Shown: positions 7,922 to 16,584 of the stretch, one piece after another
How positions within the stretch are numbered: position 1 is the first letter of the stretch
Layout: each line of letters begins with the position of its first letter
NCBI GenBank assembly: GCA_029572965.1
Contig: JAKPQD010000164.1
Coordinates: 62,001-126,000, forward strand
Direction: 5' to 3'
DNA: 64,000 nt
From: Bacteroidota bacterium
Lineage (GTDB): Bacteria > Bacteroidota > Bacteroidia > Bacteroidales > DTGW01
Made by a program: the position numbers and the translations under genes
The notes under the pieces: model-generated
Databases searched by the model: none
Seen by the model: only the letters and a program-made list of their open reading frames with translations
What the model was told of the DNA's origin: nothing

Positions 7922-10554
7922 TGAAAGTGTTGAAATATTTTATCTTGAAGGCCCTGTTGGTTTTAATAAGCCTGTTCCCGGCAATGGTTTATGGTCAGGC
8001 ATATAAATCTCATGCAATTCAAAAAGACCGTCTTTCGGTTCAACTTACAGAAGGGGTATTGGATATAATCCCTCTTGCTGATGGCGCTGTACGGGTACAA
8101 TACAAGAAAGAACTTTTAAAAGAACTACCTGAACTGATTTTTACCAATGCGTCTTCTGCTGTTAAGTTTAAGGTTTCGGATGCCGAGTCGGCGTTGATTT
8201 TTTCAACTGATAAAATGATTGTAAAACTTCATAAAGCTAACGGTAGTTTGGCTTTTAGCGATAAATCGGGAAAAGTATTTTTAAGCGAAAAAGAAAACAG
8301 CCGTTGGTTGGTGCCCGATTCGGTTCATGGCGAGCCTTGTTATAAGGCAGAGCAAAGCTTTGTTTCGCCTTCCGGCGAAGCGCTCTTTGGCTTAGGCCAG
8401 TTTCAGGATGGGCATTACAATTTGCGTGGGGTAACAAGGCGTTTGATACAAGTCAATTCGCAAATAGCTTTGCCTTTTATATATTCGGGCAAGGGGTATG
8501 GTTTGTTATGGCATCAATACGGGCTTACCGATTTTAATCCTGCCGACAATTTCATTTCTCTTGAAAAACAAGAAGCTTCTGCTTCGGCCAATAATCAGGT
8601 AGCTGAAGTTACTACAACGTCTGGGATGCAGAAAGTGTCGCAAGATCAAACAGCCTATAAAGGCAAATTTACAGTCCCTGTAGATGGCGAATATTCTATT
8701 TTTCTTGATTTGGGCGATATGGGCAATCGCCAGTTTGTTGTCATTGACGGGATTCCGTGTATTGACCAGAGTAACCTCTGGCTCCCGCCATCAATAAGTG
8801 CTTTGGTAAAATTAAAAGCCGGAGAGCATCACGTTCAGCTGGTTTGCAAATCGTCCAACAACCCTGAGCTTTCATGGAAAAGAAACGATAATCTTACTAC
8901 ATTCCGTTCGCCTAATGCAACAATGCTTGATTATGTTGTGTTTTATGGGCCTTCGGCCGATAGCGTAATTTCTGCTTACCGCAACCTTTCGGGAAACGTA
9001 CCCATGTTTCCGCAATGGGCTTATGGCTTTTGGCAATGTCGCGAACGCTACACCTCGGGTTCTCATTTGGTCGCGACCGTCAAGGAATTCAGAAAAAGGA
9101 ACTTGCCAATGGATGTCATTGTTCAGGATTGGCAATACTGGGGCAATAAAGGCTGGGGTGTACCTGTGTTTGACGATGTCAACTACGCCAATCCGGCTGG
9201 TTTTATTAAAGAAATTCACGACCAGCATGCACATTTCAATATTTCCATCTGGTCGAACCCCGATAGGAACTCAACGCTTGGAAAAGACTATGTAGCAAAG
9301 AACTTGTATGTTCAAAACAGCAAGTGGCTTGACTATTTCAACCCTGTAACCCGCGAAACCTATTGGAAAAGCTTGAATGACAATCTTTTTACACACGGTG
9401 TTGATTCTTGGTGGATGGATGCCACCGAACCCGAGAACGATGCGTTGAAAGGAGCGAAGACGTTCTATGGACTTGGAGATTTTTACCGTCTTACCTATCC
9501 TATGTTTGTCAGCCAGGCTGTGTATGAAGGACAGCGCAAGCTTACATCCGAAAAGCGTGTTTGTATCCTTACCCGCTCGGCATTCCTTGGACAGCAGCGA
9601 TACGGCGTTATCAACTGGTCGGGCGACATTGGCAGCGACTGGGATACTTACCGTCGGCAGATTGTTGCCGGATTGAATTATACCATTACCGGTTTCCCTT
9701 ACTGGACAACGGATATAGGCGGCTTTTTTCGTCCTGGCAATGGACAATATACCGATGAAAAATACCACGAAGTCCTTACACGTTGGTTTCAATGGGGCGC
9801 TTTAAACCCAATATTCCGCATTCATGGTTTTATGAGCGAAACAGAGCCATGGAAATTTGGAAGCCAGGTAGAAAACAACATGCGCAAAATGCTCGATTTG
9901 CGTTATCGCTTATTGCCTTATATATACTCGGAGGCATGGCAAGTTAGCCACAACGGTTCAACATTGATGCGGCCTTTGGTGATGGATTTTAATGGAGATA
10001 CTGTTGCTGTTGGACAACCTTATGAGTTTATGTTTGGCAAAGCGTTTTTGGTGGCTCCTGTAACCGAACCCAATTTGAAAGAACAGGCAGTTTATTTGCC
10101 TAAAACTGCTACATGGTATGACTTCTGGACAGGTAAACGCCTAAATGGCGGCCAGACAGTTAAAACAGAAATCCCGTTAGATAAGGTGCCATTGTTTGTC
10201 AAGGCTGGCGCTATTGTTCCAATGGGTAAGTTTATTCAATATGCCGGGCAAAAAAGTGCCGATACCCTGGAGATACGTGTTTATGCCGGTGCCGATGGCA
10301 CATTTGGATTGTACGAAGACGAAGGCGATAATTACAACTATGAAAAAGGCGGTTATTCAACCATTTCATTTGAATGGAATGAGAAAAAGCAAACTTTAAC
10401 GATAGGCCAAAGATATGGCGATTTTTCCGGTTGTTTGAAAAACCGGGTGTTTAACGTTGTGCTGGTAAACGAAAACAATGGAACAGGCATATTGTCTGGA
10501 GTTGCATCAAAGCAGGTGCTGTATTCAGGAAAGAAAATAAATTTAAAACTATAA
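7921..10554 (+). CDS. GH31 glycoside hydrolase with PA14-like insertion, probable alpha-xylosidase
   Basis: A signal peptide (~25 residues, ending MVYGQ) is followed by an N-terminal beta-sandwich with GEALFGLGQ. An inserted PA14-like domain lies at ~239-320 (KGKFTVPVDGEYSIFLD ... HHVQLV). The GH31 barrel has DVIVQDWQYWG, nucleophile D500 in WWMDATEP, and predicted acid/base D569 in WSGDIGSDW. C-terminal beta domains end near LYEDEGDNYNY. The WWMDATEP form and the PA14 insertion are shared by characterised bacterial alpha-xylosidases such as those in xyloglucan loci, so release of alpha-xylose is the best guess. Alpha-glucosidase or alpha-galactosidase specificity is not excluded. It is coupled to the GH97 gene and 15 bp ahead of the GH10 gene. 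Confidence 0.92.
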   Translation: MKVLKYFILKALLVLISLFPAMVYGQAYKSHAIQKDRLSVQLTEGVLDIIPLADGAVRVQYKKELLKELPELIFTNASSAVKFKVSDAESALIFSTDKMIVKLHKANGSLAFSDKSGKVFLSEKENSRWLVPDSVHGEPCYKAEQSFVSPSGEALFGLGQFQDGHYNLRGVTRRLIQVNSQIALPFIYSGKGYGLLWHQYGLTDFNPADNFISLEKQEASASANNQVAEVTTTSGMQKVSQDQTAYKGKFTVPVDGEYSIFLDLGDMGNRQFVVIDGIPCIDQSNLWLPPSISALVKLKAGEHHVQLVCKSSNNPELSWKRNDNLTTFRSPNATMLDYVVFYGPSADSVISAYRNLSGNVPMFPQWAYGFWQCRERYTSGSHLVATVKEFRKRNLPMDVIVQDWQYWGNKGWGVPVFDDVNYANPAGFIKEIHDQHAHFNISIWSNPDRNSTLGKDYVAKNLYVQNSKWLDYFNPVTRETYWKSLNDNLFTHGVDSWWMDATEPENDALKGAKTFYGLGDFYRLTYPMFVSQAVYEGQRKLTSEKRVCILTRSAFLGQQRYGVINWSGDIGSDWDTYRRQIVAGLNYTITGFPYWTTDIGGFFRPGNGQYTDEKYHEVLTRWFQWGALNPIFRIHGFMSETEPWKFGSQVENNMRKMLDLRYRLLPYIYSEAWQVSHNGSTLMRPLVMDFNGDTVAVGQPYEFMFGKAFLVAPVTEPNLKEQAVYLPKTATWYDFWTGKRLNGGQTVKTEIPLDKVPLFVKAGAIVPMGKFIQYAGQKSADTLEIRVYAGADGTFGLYEDEGDNYNYEKGGYSTISFEWNEKKQTLTIGQRYGDFSGCLKNRVFNVVLVNENNGTGILSGVASKQVLYSGKKINLKL

Positions 10555-10569
10555 AATATTGATAATTAG

Positions 10570-11703
10570 ATGGGTAATAAGTTAAAAATTTTAGTTGCAT
10601 TGACATGTTTAGCTGCCGTTGCTATTAGTCCGGCAAGAGGTGCAGATAAAAACCAAAAGTTGAAAGATGCGTTTGCGGGGAAATTTTTTATCGGGACAGC
10701 GATGAATGCTGAACAGATTCTCGAAAAAGACACTGCTGCTGTTCGCCTTATCAAAGAAAATTTTGGCGCTATTGTTGCCGAAAATTGTATGAAAGCTGGT
10801 CCTATTCAACCAAAAGAAGGAGAGTTTGACTTTTCGTTGGCCGACAAATTTGTCGAATTCGGCGAGAAAAACAATAAATTTATTACCGGGCATTGCCTTG
10901 TATGGCATTCGCAGGCTCCAAGGTGGTTTTTTAAAGACAGCCTGGGCAATGATGTTTCTCGTGAGGTGCTTATTGAACGGATGAAAAAGCATATTTACAC
11001 TGTCGTAGGCCGCTACAAAGGGCGCGTTAAAGGATGGGATGTGGTAAACGAAGCTATTGACGACAGAGATGGCTCGCTTCGTAAAAGCAAATATTACCAG
11101 ATTATTGGTGAAGACTTTATCAAGCTGGCATTTCAGTTTGCCCATGAAGCCGACCCTCAGGCTGAATTGTATTACAACGACTATTCTCTTTCCGATCCTA
11201 AGAAACGAAAAGGGGCAATTGAAATAGTCAAAAAGCTCAAAGAACAAGGCGTGAGGATTGATGCTGTTGGAGAGCAGTGCCATGTAGGCCTTGATTACCC
11301 TACCATTGATGAATTGGAAAAAACCATTACCGAATTTGCTGCTTTGGGCGTGAAAGTGATGATTACCGAGATGGATGTGGTTGTATTGCCTATGGATTGG
11401 AGCCTTGGCGCTGATGTGTCGGCTCGTGTTGAATACAAGAAAAAATCAGATTTATACGTTAATGGCTTGCCAGACTCCGTTAATACTGTTTTTGAAAAAA
11501 GGTATTTAGACCTGTTTAAGCTCTTCCTGAAACACAAAGATGTTATTACCCGCGTGACGCTGTGGGGGGTTACTGATGCTAATTCGTGGAAAAATAATTG
11601 GCCAATCCCCGGAAGGACAGATTATCCTTTGTTGTTTGACAGGAAATATCAGGTCAAACCTGTAGTGGGGAAAATTATTAGTGAAGCTTTGAAGAATAAC
11701 TAA
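10570..11703 (+). CDS. GH10 endo-1,4-beta-xylanase
   Basis: Predicted retaining endo-xylanase cutting the beta-1,4-xylan backbone; the only clear backbone-cleaving enzyme in the window. The 377-residue protein is a signal peptide (to about SPARG) plus one GH10 barrel without extra binding modules. Diagnostic motifs are GHCLVWHSQAPRW, acid/base E161 in WDVVNEA, nucleophile E267 in MITEMDV, and VTLWGVTDANSW near the end. Single-domain GH10s in such loci are usually periplasmic and process imported oligosaccharides. It lies 15 bp after the GH31 gene, and the gene order supports an arabinoxylan target for the cluster. Confidence 0.96.
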   Translation: MGNKLKILVALTCLAAVAISPARGADKNQKLKDAFAGKFFIGTAMNAEQILEKDTAAVRLIKENFGAIVAENCMKAGPIQPKEGEFDFSLADKFVEFGEKNNKFITGHCLVWHSQAPRWFFKDSLGNDVSREVLIERMKKHIYTVVGRYKGRVKGWDVVNEAIDDRDGSLRKSKYYQIIGEDFIKLAFQFAHEADPQAELYYNDYSLSDPKKRKGAIEIVKKLKEQGVRIDAVGEQCHVGLDYPTIDELEKTITEFAALGVKVMITEMDVVVLPMDWSLGADVSARVEYKKKSDLYVNGLPDSVNTVFEKRYLDLFKLFLKHKDVITRVTLWGVTDANSWKNNWPIPGRTDYPLLFDRKYQVKPVVGKIISEALKNN

Positions 11704-11799
11704 AATCTGTTTTTGAAATCTTTTTCAATTGTAAACGTAAACGACCTTGAAAATTGAATAATGTTTTGTAACTTAATAAGATAGTAATAATTAAAAATA

Positions 11800-13575
11800 A
11801 TGAATATGAAAAAGGAGAATTTAAAAATGAGGAAAAACAGACAACTTATGCTTTTGTCTGTTTTTGTAGCGTTATTTTCTTTTGTTGCCTTGAGTGGCAA
11901 AGATAAAGGCAAAGTAGCCAAAAATGCCCCGGTGTTCAGCAATTTTGTGTACCAGGGCAACGACAAGGTTTATACCGACAACCCGCTGAAAGCTGATGAG
12001 TTTTACAACCCCATCCTTCAAGGATGCTACCCCGACCCTAGTTTTACGCGCAAAGGCGATGATTATTATCTTGTATGTTCATCATTTGCTATGTTTCCAG
12101 GGGTACCTATTTTTCATTCCAAGGATTTGGTCAACTGGACACAAATAGGCCATGTACTCGACCGTACTTCACAGCTAAAGGTTGAGGATTGTGGTATCAG
12201 CGCCGGCGTTTATGCCCCCCAGATATTGTACAACCCCAACAACGATATGTTTTATATGATTACCACCCAGTTTTCGGGAGGTTTTGGCAATATTGTAGTA
12301 AAAACCAAAGACCCATTGAAAGGTTGGAGCGACCCCATTAAGCTTGATTTTAATGGCATTGACCCATCACTGTTCTTTGATGATAATGGCAAGGGGTATG
12401 TTGTGCATAATGATGCCCCGGATCCAGGTAAGGAGCTTTATAGCGGCCATCGTGTTATCAAAATATGGGAATATGATGTGCAAAATGACAAAGTGATACC
12501 CGGAACAGATGTAATTATTGTTGATGGCGGCGTTGATATCAACAAAAAGCCTATCTGGATTGAAGCTCCTCATATTTACAAAAAGAATGGCAAGTATTAC
12601 TTGATGTGCGCAGAAGGAGGCACAGGTGGATGGCACAGCGAAGTGATTTTCGTTAGCGATAATCCTAAAGGCCCTTACAAACCTGCCCCAAGCAACCCGA
12701 TACTTACCCAAAGGTATTTTCCTAAAGACCGCGTGAATAAAGTGGACTGGGCAGGCCATGCCGACTTGGTTTTAGGCCCAGACAATAAATATTACGGGGT
12801 GTTCCTGGCCATCCGCCCCAATGAGGCTGACCGTGTTAATATAGGCCGCGAAACTTTTATTTTGCCGGTTGACTGGTCTGGAGAGTTTCCTGTTTTTGAA
12901 AATGGCCTGGTGCCTATTGAACCAAAGCTGAAAATGCCTAAAGGCGTTGAAAACAAAACTGGTAAAGATGGATTTTTCCCTAACGGAAATTTCACTTTTA
13001 CCGACAATTTTACAACTGAAAAGCTCGATTATCGTTGGATTGGCTTACGAGGCCCCCGCGAAAACTTTATTTCGGTTACTAAAAAAGGCTTACAGATTAC
13101 GCCATTTGCTACCAACATTAAGGAAGTAAAACCAACATCAACACTTTTCTTACGCCAGCAGCACAACAACTTTTCGTACGCGGTAACACTCGACTATAAG
13201 CCTGGTTCAGAAAAAGACCTTGCCGGGATAACTGCTTTGCAGAGCGAAAACTTCAATTACGTGTTTGGCATCACCAAAAAAGGATCAGATTATTACATTT
13301 TGTTGGAAAGAAATGAGAAACAAAGGAGGAGAGATGCCGCTTTGGAGTCGAAAATCATGGGCAGTGCCAAAATAGACCTCAAAAGCCCTGTAAGGTTGAA
13401 AGTGGAAGCCAAAGGCGATAATTACGAGTTCAGCTATTCGCTCGATGGCACTACATTTCAGACGTTGGGTGGCACTGTTTCTGGCGACATCCTTTCGACC
13501 AATGTAGCCGGAGGCTTTACAGGCTGCCTTATAGGCTTGTATGCTACATCGGCCAATGATGCTAAGCCTGAGTAA
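11800..13575 (+). CDS. GH43 beta-xylosidase/alpha-L-arabinofuranosidase with C-terminal concanavalin-like domain
   Basis: Five-bladed GH43 propeller: base Asp in GCYPDPSF, modulator Asp in NGIDPSLFFDD, acid Glu in IEAPHIYKKNGKYY. Residues ~400-590 form the beta-xylosidase C-terminal beta-sandwich (FTDNFTTEKLDYRW, then LDYKPGSEKDLAGI), which usually completes the active site in this group. The length fits this two-domain class. Two starts are possible: 11800, or ATG at 11827, which has AAGGAG at 11812-11817, nine bases upstream, an unusually good Shine-Dalgarno for this phylum. The hydrophobic signal segment (QLMLLSVFVALFSFVAL) follows either. The upstream 96 bp is AT-rich. Confidence 0.93.
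   Translation: MNMKKENLKMRKNRQLMLLSVFVALFSFVALSGKDKGKVAKNAPVFSNFVYQGNDKVYTDNPLKADEFYNPILQGCYPDPSFTRKGDDYYLVCSSFAMFPGVPIFHSKDLVNWTQIGHVLDRTSQLKVEDCGISAGVYAPQILYNPNNDMFYMITTQFSGGFGNIVVKTKDPLKGWSDPIKLDFNGIDPSLFFDDNGKGYVVHNDAPDPGKELYSGHRVIKIWEYDVQNDKVIPGTDVIIVDGGVDINKKPIWIEAPHIYKKNGKYYLMCAEGGTGGWHSEVIFVSDNPKGPYKPAPSNPILTQRYFPKDRVNKVDWAGHADLVLGPDNKYYGVFLAIRPNEADRVNIGRETFILPVDWSGEFPVFENGLVPIEPKLKMPKGVENKTGKDGFFPNGNFTFTDNFTTEKLDYRWIGLRGPRENFISVTKKGLQITPFATNIKEVKPTSTLFLRQQHNNFSYAVTLDYKPGSEKDLAGITALQSENFNYVFGITKKGSDYYILLERNEKQRRRDAALESKIMGSAKIDLKSPVRLKVEAKGDNYEFSYSLDGTTFQTLGGTVSGDILSTNVAGGFTGCLIGLYATSANDAKPE
11812..11817 (+). promoter_or_regulatory. Shine-Dalgarno-like AAGGAG favouring the ATG at 11827
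   Basis: AAGGAG is followed by a nine-base spacer and ATGAGG at 11827. It lies inside the longer reading frame that starts at 11800, so it argues for the internal start. Strong Shine-Dalgarno sequences are otherwise rare in this window, which is usual for Bacteroidota. Confidence 0.4.
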
Positions 13576-13633
13576 ATAATCTTTGCAGGCATGATGATGA
13601 AAGCCATTTTGATAAGATTAAATTAGTGTAGAA

Positions 13634-16012
13634 ATGAAAAAGTATATAATTGCTATAATCGGTGTATCGTTGTTTTTGAGCAACATCAATGCTCAGGATA
13701 AACTTTATCCTAATACTTTTCCGCTGGGAGATGTGGTTTTACTAGATGGCCCATTTAAACATGCCCGCGATTTGAACATTAAAACCCTCTTGCAATATGA
13801 TGTTGACAGGTTATTGGCCCCTTACCGCAAAGAAGCTGGTTTGCCAGAAAAAGCAAAGAGTTATCCCAATTGGGAAGGGCTCGATGGCCATGTTGGCGGG
13901 CATTATTTATCGGCAATGGCTATAAATTATGCCGAAACAGGTAATACTGAGTGTAAAAAGCGTATGGATTATATGATTGCTGAGCTCAAAGCTTGTCAGG
14001 ATGCTAATGGCCTGAAATATCCCGATTGGGGTGTTGGGTATCTTGGTGGTGTACCCAACAGCGCTGCCCTTTGGTCAAAAATCAAAGCTGGAGAGGTTGG
14101 TGCAATCTGGTCTGCATGGGCCCCATTTTATAATATACATAAGATGTATGCAGGTTTGCGCGATGCATGGTTATATACTGGCAATGAAGAGGCAAAAAAC
14201 ATCTTTCTGAAATTTTGCGACTGGGGAATAACCCTTATTGCCGGTTTGGACGACAAGCAAATGGAAGATATGCTGGCCAATGAACATGGAGGCATGAACG
14301 AAATGTACGCTGATGCTTACCAGATGACAGGAGATAAGAAGTATTTAGAGGCAGCAAAGCGATATTCACATAAGGCATTTTTAGAACCCTTGTCGCAAGG
14401 GATAGATATGCTGGATAATAAACATGCCAATACTCAAATACCTAAATTTATTGGTTTTGAACGTATCTTCCAACTTAGTGGCGATGACAAATATGGAAAA
14501 GCTGGCAGCTTTTTCTGGGAAACGGTTACAACCAATCGCTCGCTGGCATTTGGCGGAAACAGCCGCAGGGAGCATTTCCCAAGTCCTGCTTCGTGTATCG
14601 ATTTTGTTAGTGATATTGATGGGCCTGAATCCTGCAATTCATACAATATGCTAAAGCTAACTGAAGATTTGTTCAGGGTGCAACCTTCCGCTAAGTACGC
14701 CGATTATTACGAACGTACGGTATTTAACCATATTTTATCATCACAACATCCTGAACATGGCGGATATGTTTATTTTACCCCGGCCCGTCCGCGTCATTAC
14801 AGGGTTTATTCTGCTCCTAACCAGGCTATGTGGTGTTGTGTCGGGACAGGTATGGAAAACCATGGCAAATACAACCAGTTTATCTATTCCCATTCACACG
14901 ATTCATTGTTTTTGAACCTTTTTATTGCTTCGGAATTAAATTGGAAAGAGAAAAAGATAAAAATCAGGCAGGAGACAAACTTCCCGAATGAAGAAAAAAC
15001 AAAACTTTCTGTTGTTGATGGCACAGCCAGTTTCAAGCTGATGCTGAGGTATCCTGCCTGGGTAAATAAAAACAGCTTGAAAATTAAGGTCAACGGTAAA
15101 GTGTTTTCTTACAACGCCCTTCCTTCTTCTTATGTCTGCATTGACAGGAAATGGAACAAAGGAGATGTTGTTGAGGTTACATTACCAATGCACAATACTA
15201 TTGAACATTTGCCTAATGTACCCAATTACATTGCTTTTATGCATGGGCCAATTTTGTTATGCGCCAAAACTGGTACAGAAGATTTGAAAGGCCTGATAGC
15301 TGATGATGGGCGATGGGGACAATTGGCAGTTGGAGAAAAGTTGCCTGTTGATAAGGCCCCAATTCTTATCGAGGATGATATTCAGCACATTGCTGAAAAG
15401 CTTGTTCCGATAAAGGACAAACCATTGAATTTTAGCCTGAATGTAAAAATGATAAACCCCATTCAGGTGCAGTTTCAGCCTTTTTATCAAATTCACGATG
15501 CCCGGTATATGATGTACTGGCTGGCTTTGACAAATAATGGCTACAAGTCATACCTTGACTCGCTTTCAAATATTGAAAAAGAAAAGATTGCCCTTGAGGA
15601 CCGTACAATAGACAAAGTGGCTCCCGGTGAACAACAACCTGAGGTAGATCATGCTATACAAAAGGAAAACTCTGGAACTGGCAATACCAATGGCGTATTT
15701 TTTCGCGATGCACGTGATAATGGATATTTTAGCTATGAATTGGCAACAAATTCAGAATCCAACCTTAGTCTGGTTGTTCGATACTGGGGAGCCGAATGGG
15801 GCAACCGAAAATTTGATATTTACATTGATAATGAAAAGTTGTTGACAGAAGACAATACCGGTCGTTGGAACCAGTCTATGTTTAAAGACGTTGTTTATAC
15901 TATACCTGATGCTATGTTGAGTGGTAAAAAGTTTGTCAGGGTTAAGTTTCAGGCAATTAATGGTAATGCGGCCGGCGGTGTGTATGGCATTCGTTTGGTA
16001 AGGAATAAGTAA
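13634..16012 (+). CDS. GH127-type beta-L-arabinofuranosidase (former DUF1680)
   Basis: The 792-residue protein has a signal peptide (to about NINAQ), then the (alpha/alpha)6 barrel with PLGDVVLLDGPF, YPNWEGLDGHVGGHYLSA and HKMYAGLRDAW. The zinc-thiolate site of the family (Glu338, Cys340, Cys417, Cys418 in HypBA1) is matched by E332 and C334 in GPESCNSY and C401-C402 in MWCCVGTGMENHG. A C-terminal beta domain (residues ~650-792, AIQKENSGTGNTNGVFFRD ... VKFQAING) resembles the accessory domain often fused to these enzymes. Predicted to release beta-L-arabinofuranose by a Cys nucleophile. In a xylan-type cluster the natural linkage is uncertain, because GH127 members are best known from hydroxyproline-arabinans and pectin. 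Confidence 0.92.
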   Translation: MKKYIIAIIGVSLFLSNINAQDKLYPNTFPLGDVVLLDGPFKHARDLNIKTLLQYDVDRLLAPYRKEAGLPEKAKSYPNWEGLDGHVGGHYLSAMAINYAETGNTECKKRMDYMIAELKACQDANGLKYPDWGVGYLGGVPNSAALWSKIKAGEVGAIWSAWAPFYNIHKMYAGLRDAWLYTGNEEAKNIFLKFCDWGITLIAGLDDKQMEDMLANEHGGMNEMYADAYQMTGDKKYLEAAKRYSHKAFLEPLSQGIDMLDNKHANTQIPKFIGFERIFQLSGDDKYGKAGSFFWETVTTNRSLAFGGNSRREHFPSPASCIDFVSDIDGPESCNSYNMLKLTEDLFRVQPSAKYADYYERTVFNHILSSQHPEHGGYVYFTPARPRHYRVYSAPNQAMWCCVGTGMENHGKYNQFIYSHSHDSLFLNLFIASELNWKEKKIKIRQETNFPNEEKTKLSVVDGTASFKLMLRYPAWVNKNSLKIKVNGKVFSYNALPSSYVCIDRKWNKGDVVEVTLPMHNTIEHLPNVPNYIAFMHGPILLCAKTGTEDLKGLIADDGRWGQLAVGEKLPVDKAPILIEDDIQHIAEKLVPIKDKPLNFSLNVKMINPIQVQFQPFYQIHDARYMMYWLALTNNGYKSYLDSLSNIEKEKIALEDRTIDKVAPGEQQPEVDHAIQKENSGTGNTNGVFFRDARDNGYFSYELATNSESNLSLVVRYWGAEWGNRKFDIYIDNEKLLTEDNTGRWNQSMFKDVVYTIPDAMLSGKKFVRVKFQAINGNAAGGVYGIRLVRNK

Positions 16013-16040
16013 AGTAGCCATTAATCTAACGATTTTTAAA

Positions 16041-16574
16041 ATGAAGACATTTAAAATATTGGCATTATTGGTTTTTGTAGTCATTTTTGCGCAAAAAATC
16101 AATGCCCAGAATGTAAATACTGATAAGAAAGACAGTCTTTATAAGGATTTTAAGACTGAATTTGTATGGGAAGCAAAAGTGAAAATTGCCGGCATGATAA
16201 ATGTAGGCCAAAGTAAACGTGGCGAACGTCGCGTTATACCTATTACCGGTGGGACATTTAAAGGCCCGAAGATTAAAGGCGAAGTGCTGCCTGGCGGAGA
16301 AGATTGGCAATTGGTTCGCCCCGATGGCGATACCGAGCTTTACGCACGTTATCTGCTGAAAACCGATGATGGATATGTTATTCAGGTGATTAATCGCGCG
16401 TTAATCCATGCTGGTAAAGAGTTTTATTGCAAATCAGTATTGGACTTAGAAGCTCCAACAAACAGCCCTTACGAGTATCTCAATCATGCCATCTTTATTG
16501 GTACCCTGAATGTCCCTCCTTTGAAACAAGGCGAAGAACCTTATGTTATTATCGGGGTTTACAAGTTGCTTTAA
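16041..16574 (+). CDS. DUF3237 family secreted protein, function unknown
   Basis: A 177-residue protein with a signal peptide (ALLVFVVIFAQKINAQ). The mature part matches the DUF3237 pattern: FVWEAKVKI, GERRVIPITGGTFKGPKI, LPGGEDWQLVRPDG, ELYARYLLKTDDG and a final YEYLNHAIFIGTL. The family is thought to form a small beta-barrel; its role is not established. Here it lies 28 bp after the GH127 gene and 10 bp before a GH43 gene, clearly within the carbohydrate operon, so a role in binding, modifying or isomerising a released sugar is possible. No catalytic residues can be named from sequence. Confidence 0.8.
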   Translation: MKTFKILALLVFVVIFAQKINAQNVNTDKKDSLYKDFKTEFVWEAKVKIAGMINVGQSKRGERRVIPITGGTFKGPKIKGEVLPGGEDWQLVRPDGDTELYARYLLKTDDGYVIQVINRALIHAGKEFYCKSVLDLEAPTNSPYEYLNHAIFIGTLNVPPLKQGEEPYVIIGVYKLL

Positions 16575-16584
16575 ACTTTAAAAT

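Noticed and set aside
10609-11283. 224-codon minus-strand frame within the GH10 gene
   Set aside because: Fully covered by the conserved xylanase frame; composition follows from the sense strand.
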